A stretch of 64,000 nucleotides of DNA from Streptomyces sp. TSRI0281 (lineage in GTDB: Bacteria; Actinomycetota; Actinomycetes; Streptomycetales; Streptomycetaceae): NCBI RefSeq assembly GCF_001905125.1, contig NZ_LWLE01000003.1, positions 106,957 to 170,956 of the forward strand, given 5' to 3'. The translations under genes were made by a program, and so were the position numbers. Of this stretch, positions 16,549 through 24,700 are shown one piece after another; the first letter of the stretch is position 1, and every line of letters begins with the position of its first letter. The notes beneath the pieces are model-generated. The model worked only from the letters and a program-made list of their open reading frames with translations, had not been told where the DNA came from and made no database searches.

Positions 16549-16916
16549 CGGGCGTGCGGCCGGCCGGTTCACCGGACACCGGCGGGAGTGCCGCCTCCTA
16601 TTTCCTGATCGAGAGCAAGGGGAACTGGGCGGGCCCCAACGCGGGCACCTTTCTCCTGGACGCCGCGGCGCTCGCCGGAGCCGGCCACCGGGTGCGGGTC
16701 TATCTCGTCGAGGACGGGGTGCTCAGCGCCGTGGGCACCGAGGTGCCGGAGATCGAGCGCCTCGCCGGGGCCGGGGTCGAGATCCTCGTGGACGACTTCT
16801 CGGCGGCGCAGCGCGCGCTCGGCGCCATGACGCTGTCGCCGCACGTGAGACTCGCCGGGATGGAGACCGTCGCGGCGGCGCTGGCCGAGGACGACTGCAG
16901 AGGTGTGTGGCACTGA
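16545..16916 (+). CDS. DsrE-fold protein 1 (DsrE/DsrF-like)
   Basis: About 123 residues. TTG 16545 overlaps the ACP stop (TTGA) with GGAAG upstream; GTG 16554 is an alternative. The central part, FLIESKGNWAGPNAGTFLLD and HRVRVYLVEDGVLSAVG, matches the DsrE-like fold (beta-strand, loop, helix with small residues, VxVYLxxDGV). The C-terminal half (ILVDDFSAAQRALG) is also in keeping. No CxxC or single conserved Cys at the usual sulfur-relay place; the only Cys is near the C-terminus (DDCRGVW). One of three adjacent DsrE-type genes, overlapping the next by TGATG. Confidence 0.7.
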   Translation: MTGVRPAGSPDTGGSAASYFLIESKGNWAGPNAGTFLLDAAALAGAGHRVRVYLVEDGVLSAVGTEVPEIERLAGAGVEILVDDFSAAQRALGAMTLSPHVRLAGMETVAAALAEDDCRGVWH

Positions 16917-17329
16917 TGGGTACCCCCATGAAGCGCCGGATGTGGGACCTGCTGCTCATCCTGACGGCGGCCCCGCACTCCAGCGATGTGGTGACCTCCG
17001 CGCTGCGGCTCTCGCACGCGGTGCTCGACAACGGCGGCTCGGTACGGATCTGGGCGTGCGGTTACGCCAACATGCTCACCCAGAACACGTTCGGTGACAC
17101 CAAGCTGCCCAACACCCGTGACCCGGACGGGCATTACCCCTCGTCGTCGGCGATCGTGGCCCGGCTGACGGCCGACAGCGGTGGCCGCTTCGGCTGGATC
17201 ACCTGCACTGCGTGCGCCGAGGAGCGCGGCGCGACCCACCACATCCCGCAGGTGCGGCACCGCTCGCCGCTCCGGCTGGCGGGGACCATGGCCGCGGCCA
17301 GGCAGACGCTCTACCTCGGGGGAGCCTGA
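16916..17329 (+). CDS. DsrE-fold protein 2 (TusD/DsrE-like, with Cys pair)
   Basis: 137 residues, ATG 16916 overlapping the previous stop (TGATG). Pattern LLLILTAAPHSSDVVTSALR ... HAVLDNGGSVRIWACGYANM is a DsrE-family Rossmann-like start in which a nucleotide-like loop is followed by a helix. A CTACAEERGA segment near residue 100 carries two cysteines four residues after a strand (WITCTAC), the place of the sulfur-acceptor Cys in DsrE/TusD proteins. Probably the active subunit of a heteromeric complex with its two neighbours. Function in this pathway is unknown. Confidence 0.7.
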   Translation: MGTPMKRRMWDLLLILTAAPHSSDVVTSALRLSHAVLDNGGSVRIWACGYANMLTQNTFGDTKLPNTRDPDGHYPSSSAIVARLTADSGGRFGWITCTACAEERGATHHIPQVRHRSPLRLAGTMAAARQTLYLGGA

Positions 17330-17742
17330 TGACCACCACCTCACAGGAACGGCCGCGTCAGCGGGTGCTCTGCGTGCTCGACCGCGCCTACCGGGGCGCC
17401 GTGGAGGTGCAGTTCTTCCACCCGCTGTACGGACTGCTCGACCTGCACGACCAGTTCGAGCAGGTGGATCTGGCGCTGCGCGGTGCGACGGTGACGATGG
17501 CCGTCGAGGAGAACGACTACGTACCGACCGTGCGGATCGGCTCGACGGTGCTGGACACGCTGCCCGACTACCGGGGTGCCGTGCGGGACCTGCTCGCCGA
17601 GGGGTTCAGCGTCTTCGTGGACGCGAGCGCCCTGGCCGGACTCGGCGTCACCCCGGAGCAGCTGGTGCCGGGTGTGACCACTCTCGCCCCGGCCGAACTG
17701 GCGGTCCGCTGGCCGGAGTACGACCAGGTGTGGTTCGTATGA
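17329..17742 (+). CDS. DsrE-fold protein 3 (TusC/DsrF or DsrH-like)
   Basis: 137 residues, ATG overlapping the previous stop (TGATG), GGGGGAG upstream. VLCVLDRAYRGAVEVQFF ... LALRGATVTMAVEENDYVPTVR and FSVFVDASALAGLGVTPEQLVPGV fit the DsrE/TusBC fold, whose members end with a helix-strand carrying the functional loop. The loop at TTLAPAEL has no Cys. It completes a trio arranged like DsrEFH/TusBCD operons, and overlaps the dehydratase gene by ATGA. A heterohexameric assembly is plausible by analogy. Confidence 0.65.
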   Translation: MTTTSQERPRQRVLCVLDRAYRGAVEVQFFHPLYGLLDLHDQFEQVDLALRGATVTMAVEENDYVPTVRIGSTVLDTLPDYRGAVRDLLAEGFSVFVDASALAGLGVTPEQLVPGVTTLAPAELAVRWPEYDQVWFV

Positions 17743-18713
17743 CCGGCGGCATTCCGCCCCGGTCCGGGGAGCGGGCAGAGGCGCGGCGCACGTTCGCGAC
17801 CCCGTTGTGCGCGGTCGACCGGCTGGAGCCGGACGCGGGCGGACCGGACCTCCGGTTCCGCGCGTTCAAGACGGTCAGCGCCGACGACCCGTACATGGAG
17901 GGGCACTTCCCCGGACTCACGCTGCTGCCCGCCGTGTTCGTCCTCGAAGCGCTCCGGCAGGCGCTGTCCACCCTGGTGGGCGGCGACGAACCGCTGAACC
18001 TGGTGGAGGTCGTCTCCGGCCGGTGGCGGGCGCCCATGCGCGGCGGTGACGAGATCCGGCTGGACGTCACGGCGAGGAAGGACGACGGCGGGCGATGGCG
18101 GGTCACCGCCGACGGGGTGCGGCAGGACGGTACCCCGGTCGTGGCCGCGAAGGTGGTGCTCGGCGACCGGGACACCGCCCCGGCCGGCGGACCGCTCGTC
18201 CCCGCGGGCGCGCCGCCCCTCCCGGCCGCCACCGCGTGCGGACCGGACTACACCGCGATCCTGGACCGGCTGCCGGTACGGCACCCCATGCTCCTGGTGG
18301 ACCGGGTGGAATCCTTCGACCCCGGCCGGGAGATCACGACCGTGAAGGCCGTCTCCGGCTCCGAGCCCTGCTACCGGTCGATGGCGGACGGGCTCCCGCT
18401 GTCGCGGTACATGTACCCCAGGGCGCTGATGCTGGAGTCCTTCGGACAGTCCTCGGTGCTCCTGTGGCTGTCCAGCGGCACCACCGAAGGCGTACAGGTC
18501 GCCGCCGCCTTCCGTGACTGCCGCTTCGCCGGGGAGGTGCGGCCGGGTGCCGTACTGCGCCATGTGGCCCGGATCGACCGGCTGATGGCCGACAACGTCT
18601 TCGTGTCCGGGGAGACCTGGGACGGAGACCGGTGCGTCATGACGGTCGGCGCACTCATCGGTGCGAACCGGCCGCGCGAGCAGATGGACGGGGCGATGAA
18701 CACGGCGCCCTGA
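17739..18713 (+). CDS. Tandem hot-dog beta-hydroxyacyl-ACP dehydratase
   Basis: 324 residues. Two FabZ/FabA-type hot-dog domains. The N-terminal one (about 15-150) has the catalytic motif MEGHFPGLTLLPAVFVLEALRQ with its His. The C-terminal one (about 170-310) starts LPVRHPMLLVDRVESF like FabZ but has YMYPRALMLESFGQS where GHFPG is expected, so its His is lost while the acidic residue in LESFGQ is kept. This gives one complete site per chain, perhaps with residues donated across domains. It would dehydrate beta-hydroxyacyl-ACPs while the polyene is built. Last gene of the ACP/DsrE operon. Confidence 0.88.
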   Translation: MTGGIPPRSGERAEARRTFATPLCAVDRLEPDAGGPDLRFRAFKTVSADDPYMEGHFPGLTLLPAVFVLEALRQALSTLVGGDEPLNLVEVVSGRWRAPMRGGDEIRLDVTARKDDGGRWRVTADGVRQDGTPVVAAKVVLGDRDTAPAGGPLVPAGAPPLPAATACGPDYTAILDRLPVRHPMLLVDRVESFDPGREITTVKAVSGSEPCYRSMADGLPLSRYMYPRALMLESFGQSSVLLWLSSGTTEGVQVAAAFRDCRFAGEVRPGAVLRHVARIDRLMADNVFVSGETWDGDRCVMTVGALIGANRPREQMDGAMNTAP

Positions 18714-18750
18714 GGCGCGCGGGCGTGACGACGAACGCGGCCCCAATCCC

Positions 18751-18900
18751 AGCCCGTCCGGCGCTTGAGGGCATCCCTTCCCCGACCCCGGGGGCCGCCG
18801 CCCCCAACCCCAGGTCCGGCAACCCAGCCCGTCCGGCGTTTGAGGACAGCCCGACCCCGGGGGCCGGCGACCCCACTCCCAGCCCCTCCGGCGTTTGAGG
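18751..18900. repeat. Three copies of a dispersed Streptomyces intergenic repeat
   Basis: AGCCCGTCCGGCGTTTGAGG-like 20-mers at 18751-18770, 18827-18846 and 18881-18900 in the 275-bp gap between convergent operons. This short element is common in Streptomyces genomes near gene ends; its presence supports the taxonomic reading. Confidence 0.8.
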
Positions 18901-18908
18901 AGCGGGGC

Positions 18909-18925
18909 CCGGGGCAGCGCCCCGG
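18909..18925. terminator. Short hairpin between convergent operons
   Basis: CCGGGGC, loop AGC, GCCCCGG followed by TTTC. A 7-bp stem; a plausible terminator for the dehydratase operon. Confidence 0.45.
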
Positions 18926-18988
18926 TTTCGGGAAGGGGCGGGTAGGGGACCAGCCCGCCGCAGGCGCCCCACCCGCACAGCCGCCCGT

Positions 18989-19786
18989 TCAGGACGCCGC
19001 GTAGCTACCGATGATCTCGCTGACGACCTCCGCCGTCCGAGCGCTGCGCAGGATGTCCACGTGGTCGACCGGGACCTCCACGGTCCGCGCCGCCAGCAGG
19101 GCCCCCTCGGTCGGCTGCCGGGAACTCACCGCGGTGGCGGTGCGCCAGGCGGCGGCCGGGTCGATCTGCCGGGCCGCGTCCAGGTACGACACGAACGACC
19201 GGAACACCGCCGCGAACTCCTCCAGCAGTTCCGTGTCGAGCTCCTCGCGTGCGAACGCCGCGCCCGCCTGCTCCCGGAAGATCCGGACCAGCTCGGCGCC
19301 GAAGGCGGCGAAGTCCGGGGCGCCCGCCCGCGCCGCCTGTGCGGCCTGCCGGGCGGCGGACACCTCGTCGGCGGACAGCACCGAGGCGAACTGGTTCATC
19401 ATCGCGGCGAAGTCCCGGTCCAGACCGGCCGGGGACGGCACCTCCGGGTCGAACATCACGAACCGGGGCGGCCGTGCCTGCCACCCGGCGACCCGGGCGG
19501 CGATCTCACCGGCGAAGACGCTGCCCGCGCAGTAGCCGAGCACCGCCCGGACCGTACGGCCACTGTCCTCGGCCTCGCGGACCCACAGTTCGATGTAGTC
19601 CCGCGCGGACATGCCGTCGCCCGTGTCGGGCTGGCGGGTCTCCCACACGGCGAGGTGCGGGTCGAGCCGGGGGACGAGGTCGGTGAAACTGGAGTCGGAA
19701 CGACCCGTGGTGGCGAAGTCGACGGCGAGTACGAGGTCGGTGCCCCGCCCCTCGTTGAGGACTTTCCATCCGGTGAGCCTGGTCAT
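18989..19786 (-). CDS. Thioesterase-like alpha/beta hydrolase with Cys in the nucleophile elbow
   Basis: 265 residues from ATG 19786; an upstream ATG at 19852 would add 22 poor residues. Overall layout resembles TE domains (LVLAVDFATTGRSDSSFTDL ..., late His in VEVPVDHVDIL), but the elbow is LGYCAGSVFAGEIA, so Cys replaces Ser in GxSxG. Cys elbows are known in some acyltransferase-like alpha/beta hydrolases. It ends the P450-ferredoxin-hydrolase run on the minus strand. Roles to consider: acyl transfer from polyketide ACP to the NRPS, or editing. Family call moderate. Confidence 0.7.
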   Translation of the reverse strand: MTRLTGWKVLNEGRGTDLVLAVDFATTGRSDSSFTDLVPRLDPHLAVWETRQPDTGDGMSARDYIELWVREAEDSGRTVRAVLGYCAGSVFAGEIAARVAGWQARPPRFVMFDPEVPSPAGLDRDFAAMMNQFASVLSADEVSAARQAAQAARAGAPDFAAFGAELVRIFREQAGAAFAREELDTELLEEFAAVFRSFVSYLDAARQIDPAAAWRTATAVSSRQPTEGALLAARTVEVPVDHVDILRSARTAEVVSEIIGSYAAS

Positions 19787-19884
19787 GTGTGCTGTCCACT
19801 CTGGTCGGCGCTGTGCGGGGAATGCGGGGCGGGCGGGCGTCGGGCCCGTCACCGCGCGGGCGGTGACGGGCCCCGGGCCGCCGC

Positions 19885-20094
19885 TCAGCCCTCGGTGATC
19901 CGGATGGCCTTCGACGGGCAGATGTGCTCGACGAGCTTGCGCGTGTGCGCGGCGTCGGCGTCCGAGGGGCTGTCGTCCAGCAGGATCACCAGGCCGTCGT
20001 CCTCACCCTGATCGAAGATGGCGGGGGCGCTCATCACGCACAGCCCGGCGCCGATACAGCGGTCGCGGTCCACATGCACCTTCACCGCGCTCAC
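19885..20094 (-). CDS. Small [3Fe-4S]-type ferredoxin
   Basis: 69 residues, GTG overlapping the P450 stop (GTGA). [22 protein letters not shown] and a later HICPSKAI give the three-cysteine Cx5C...CP pattern of actinobacterial P450 ferredoxins. It delivers electrons to the P450 with which it is translationally coupled; the matching reductase is probably the gene at 52880. Confidence 0.93.
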   Translation of the reverse strand: MSAVKVHVDRDRCIGAGLCVMSAPAIFDQGEDDGLVILLDDSPSDADAAHTRKLVEHICPSKAIRITEG

Positions 20095-21314
20095 CAGCCG
20101 ACCACGAGCTTGTGCACCGGCGGCAGCCCGTCGATGAGCTCGATCGGCTCGTCGGACTCGACCACGTGCAGGTCCGGGAACCGGGTGAACAGCGAGGTGA
20201 AGCACAGCTCCATCATCAGCCGGGCCACATGCTGGCCGAGGCACTGGTGGACGCCGTAGCCGAAGGCGAGGTGGTCCCGGGCGTCGCGGTGGATGTCGAA
20301 GGCGTCGGGGTCCGTGTACTTGGCCGGGTCGCGGTCGCCGAGACCCTTCAGTACGAGGATGCCCTCGCCCTCCTTGATGGTCACGCCGTCGATCTCCACG
20401 TCGGCGAGCGCCACCCGGGCCAGGACCTCGTCGACGAGGCTGAAGTAGCGCAGCACCTCGTTCACGGCCTTCGGCATGAGCCCCGCCGGGTCGCCCTGGA
20501 GCGCCTTGAGCTGTCCGGGGTGGTCCAGGAGCGTCTGGGTGCCGAGCGCGATGCGGTTCACGATGAACTCGTAACCCGCGAGCAGCAGCATCTTCGTCAT
20601 CAGCGTCAGACCGTGGTGGTCGAACTCGTCGGTCCGGCCCGCCCGGGTGATGAAGCTGCCGAGCATGTCGTCGGCGGGGTTCTCCTGCTTCTCGGTGACG
20701 AGGGTGGCGAAGTACGTCATCAACTCGTTGTTGGCGGCCATCTTCTCGTCCATGGTGTACGAGTGCCGCGTACCCACCATGATCGCGGCGTTGCGCGTGA
20801 ACACGTCGCGCTCGGCCTCGGGGATGCCGGCCAGTTCGCAGATCACCTGGGCCGGCAGCGGCAGGGCCAGCGCCTGGACGAGGTCGGTGGGGCCGCCGGC
20901 CGCCTCCATCCCGTCGAGGTAGTGGTCGATCAGCTCCTGCACCTTCGGGCGCAGCTTCTCGACGGCCTTGATGGTGAAGTCCGGCAGCGCCATCTGACGG
21001 ACGCGGGTGTGCCGGGGCGGGTCCATGGTCACCAGCAGGTTCTTGGAGTCCCTGGCGATCATGTCCAGCAGTTCCTGCGGCGCGGGGAACCTGATGGGGA
21101 ACGTGGGGTGCGGCTGCACGCTGAACCGGTCGTCCGCCAGCAGCCGTTGGATGTGGTCGTGCTGCGAGACCAGCCACGCCTTGCTGCCCGACGGCATGGT
21201 CACCTGGGTCAGCGGACGTCCCTCCGGCACCTGGTCGTACTCAGGCAGAAGGGGGTTGGGCCAGCCGCGTGGGGCGACGGGGCAGGTGGCCTGCTTCTCC
21301 ATGGCGTCGGTCAT
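20091..21314 (-). CDS. sas16-like: Cytochrome P450, probable N-methyl-Tyr desaturase
   Basis: 407 residues from ATG 21314 (AGGGAA upstream; ATG 21344 adds ten). Heme loop [18 protein letters not shown] and the K-helix EVLRY (ExxR) are normal. The I-helix reads [12 protein letters not shown] where AGxETT or similar is expected, so the usual Thr of the acid-alcohol pair is missing. In WS9326A biosynthesis a P450 (P450Sas/Sas16, from memory) turns carrier-bound N-methyl-Tyr into the dehydro residue, and the order P450-NRPS here fits. The symbol is by analogy only. Confidence 0.85.
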   Translation of the reverse strand: MTDAMEKQATCPVAPRGWPNPLLPEYDQVPEGRPLTQVTMPSGSKAWLVSQHDHIQRLLADDRFSVQPHPTFPIRFPAPQELLDMIARDSKNLLVTMDPPRHTRVRQMALPDFTIKAVEKLRPKVQELIDHYLDGMEAAGGPTDLVQALALPLPAQVICELAGIPEAERDVFTRNAAIMVGTRHSYTMDEKMAANNELMTYFATLVTEKQENPADDMLGSFITRAGRTDEFDHHGLTLMTKMLLLAGYEFIVNRIALGTQTLLDHPGQLKALQGDPAGLMPKAVNEVLRYFSLVDEVLARVALADVEIDGVTIKEGEGILVLKGLGDRDPAKYTDPDAFDIHRDARDHLAFGYGVHQCLGQHVARLMMELCFTSLFTRFPDLHVVESDEPIELIDGLPPVHKLVVGW

Positions 21315-21716
21315 AGGGGTATTCCCTGTCTTTGTCGTGGTCATGGGTCTGCTCGCCGTGATGCTACGGACGGAATTCCCGCCCGCCGGAGGCCCTTGCC
21401 ACTTGCTGCAACAGGACCCGGTTCAAAGAATCTGAATTCCGTGCGCCCGGCCAGAAGATCCGTTTCCGGTAATTGCAGCGGCCTGCGACAGAGCTTGTCG
21501 GTACGTGTATTCGTTTACCGAACGTCGATTGACCGCCGTCAGCGGATCCGGTGCACGGACGAAGGGCGCTGCCGCGCCCGCCCCAGGGCTGTTCCGGCCC
21601 GGGGCCGCCTCGAACACGGCGCTGACAGCAGGCCCGCCGGAGCCGCCCGTGGCTGCCGACCCGTTGGATCACCGACCGACTCGCAGGTCGGCCTGGCCCG
21701 AAGAAACAGAGGACAG
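21315..21716. promoter_or_regulatory. Divergent promoter region between P450 operon and NRPS genes
   Basis: Four hundred bases without a gene. Holds a motif relative (copy F, GCCACTTGCTGCAA at 21398-21411, sharing CTTGCTG with the copy at 54085) and a GCAG-N4-CTGC palindrome at 21475-21486. AT content rises around 21420-21440 and 21500-21525, as expected of promoters. An AAGAAACAGAGGACAG run precedes the NRPS ATG. Exact -10/-35 boxes are not clear. Confidence 0.5.
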
Positions 21717-24700
21717 ATGTCTGACTCGTCAGCCACGGTTCTGCCGCTGACCGCCGGCCAGGCCGGAATCTGGTACGCGCAAAGCCTCAGCGGTCCGAAC
21801 GCGACGTTCAACGCGGCCCTCTACCTGGACATAGCGGGGGCCGTCGATCCCGTGCTGTTCGCCACCGCGATGCGCCGGATCGTCGTGGAGACCGAGGCGC
21901 TGCGTGCCCGGTTCACCGACGGGGGGTCCGGTCCGGCACAGGTGATCGAGCCGGTCACCGACTGGTCGGCGCAGCCGGTGCACGTCCTGGACTTCGCCGC
22001 CGAGGACCGGCCGGACGAGAAGGCCGACGCGTGGATGTGGGCGGACGCGAACACCCCGGTCGAGGTGATCGGGGGCACGCTGTACCGCTTCGCGCTCATC
22101 AAGGTCGCCGAGGACCGGTTCCTCTTCTACTACCGCTACCACCACCTGGTGATGGACAGCTTCGGCGCCAGCCTCATCGCCTCCCGTCTGGCCGACGTCT
22201 ACACCCGGCTCACCGAGGGGCGGGACCCGGCCGACGGGGCGTTCCCGCCGCTGCGCGAGCTGATCGAGGACGAGCTGGTCTACCAGCGGTCCGCCGAGTT
22301 CGCCGAGGACCAGTCCTTCTGGACGGGGGAGTTCGCCGACAGGCCGGCCGCCGTGAGCCTCGGTGACCGTCCGACGGCGCTGCCCACCGGCCTGTTCCGG
22401 GACACCGCGTACGTATCGGCCGCGCAGGGCAACGAGATCCGCGACGCGGCCCGTGCCGGACGGGTCGGCTGGCCCGCCGCGGTGCTGGCGGCGCTCGCCG
22501 CGTACACCAGCCGGATCACCGGCAGCAGCGACGTGGTGATCGCCCTGTCCGTCGCCGCCCGCACCACGGCCGCGGGCCGCACCGTGCCCGGCATGGTGTC
22601 CAACGTGGTCGGCGTACGGATGACGGTGCGCCCCGACATGACGGCGACGGAACTCGTCCGCCACGCCCACCAGCGCATGCGCGCCGTCTCCCGGCACAAG
22701 CGCTACCGCTACGAGGACCTGCGGCGCGACCTCAGACTCCTGGGCTCCGACGGCCGGTTGCTCGGGCCGAGGCTCAACCTCCACGTCGTCGCCCCGGCCC
22801 TGCGCATCGCGGGTCTGCCTACGACCCTGCACCCCCTGATGGCCGGACACGACGACGACCTCTCGCTGATCGTGGTCGGCCGCCAGGACGGCGGCCTCCA
22901 GCTCGACCTCTCCGCCAACCCGGACGTCTACAGCCCCGACGCGGCGCGGCAGCACCACCGCCTGATCATCCGGCTGCTCGGCGAGCTGGCCGCGCATCCC
23001 GACCGCCCGATCGGCGCCCTGGACATCGTGGAGCCCGAGACGCTGGAGCGGTTGGTCGGCGAGTGGGGCGGCGCCGCCCGGACACCCGCGGCGGCCGAAC
23101 GCGCCACCCTGACCGAGCGGTTCGCCGACACCGTGGCGGCCCATCCGGACCGCACGGCGGTGGTCTGCCCCGACGGCGCGGACCACCGGGCCCTGACCTA
23201 CCGGGAACTGGACGAGCGGTCCAACCGGCTGGCCCGGCTGCTGATCGACCGCGGGGTGCGGCGCGGTCAGCTCGTCGCACTGGCGATGCCGCGCTCGGTG
23301 GACCTGCCCGTGGCGCTGCTGGCGACGCTGAAGGCCGGCGCGGCGTATCTCCCGGTCGACCCCGAGTACCCCGCGGACCGGGTCGCCTACATGCTGGCCG
23401 ACGCCCGGCCCGCCGCCGTGATCACCGCACGGCGCGACACCTTCGCCCAACCGGTGGTGGACACACCGGAGATCGCGCTCGACCACCCGGACACGGCGGC
23501 CGAACTGGCCGCGCTGGCGCACACCCCGGTCCGGGACGCCGAGCGCGGCGGACCGGTCCTGCCCGACCAGGCCGCCTACGTCATCTACACCTCGGGGTCG
23601 ACCGGCCGGCCCAAGGGCGTCGTGGTCGCCCACCGCAATGTGCTCCGGCTCTTCGAGTCGACCGCGTCCTGGTCCGGCTTCGGGCCGGACGACGTGTGGT
23701 CGCTGTTCCACTCCTACGCCTTCGACTTCTCGGTGTGGGAGATCTGGGGCGCCCTGCTGCACGGCGGGAAGCTCGTGGTGGTGCCGTTCGCGGTGAGCCG
23801 CTCGCCGGAGGAGTTCCTGCGGCTGCTGGTACGGGAGCGGGTCACCGTCCTCAACCAGACACCGTCGGCGTTCTACCAGCTGGTCCAGGCCGACCGGGAC
23901 GACCCGGAGACCGGGAGCGCGCTCGCCCTGCGCCGGGTGATCTTCGGCGGTGCGGCGCTGGAGTTCGGCAGGCTGGCCGAGTGGTACGAGCGGCACGCCG
24001 AGGACGCCCCGCGGCTGGTCAACATGTACGGCATCACCGAGACCACCGTGCACACCACGGAGCTGATGCTCGACGCGTCCGTGGCGTCGGCCGGTACCGG
24101 CAGCATGATCGGCCGGGGCCTGGACGACCTGCGCGTCTACGTCCTGGACACCGCGCTGCGCCCGGTACCGCCCGGGGTGGCCGGTGAGCTGTACGTCGGC
24201 GGCCCCGCGGTGGCCGACGGCTATCTGGGGCGGCCGGACCTGAGCTGTACCCGGTTCGTCGCGGACCCCTTCGGCCCGGCGGGACAGCGTATGTACCGGT
24301 CCGGCGACCTGGCCCGCTGGGCCGCGGACGGCGGCGCGAACCTGGAGTACCTGGGGCGCGCCGACCAGCAGGTCAAGATCCGCGGCTTCCGGATCGAGCC
24401 GGGCGAGATCGAGGCCGCGGTCCTGCGGCACCCCGATGTCCGGCAGGCGGCCGTCGTCGTCCGTGAGGACACCCCCGACGACCAGCGGCTGGTGGCCTAC
24501 GTCATCGGCGGCCACGGCGCCGGGGGCCGGGTCGCCCTGGACACCACCGACCTGCGCAAGCACACGGCCGCCGCCCTGCCCGAGCACATGGTGCCGAGCT
24601 GGTTCGTGCAGCTGGACGCGCTGCCCCTGACCGGGAACGGGAAGCTCGACACCGGGGCCCTGCCCGCCCCGGACCTGGCGGGCCTCGCCGGCGGCCGGCC

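Noticed and set aside
18714..18988. Short coding frames in the convergent gap
   Set aside because: They consist of dispersed intergenic repeats and a hairpin; no ribosome site or conserved composition.
20112..21716. Upstream extension of the NRPS 1 frame antisense to the P450
   Set aside because: The P450 on the minus strand is complete and conserved; the NRPS ATG at 21717 has a ribosome site and gives the proper C-domain start.
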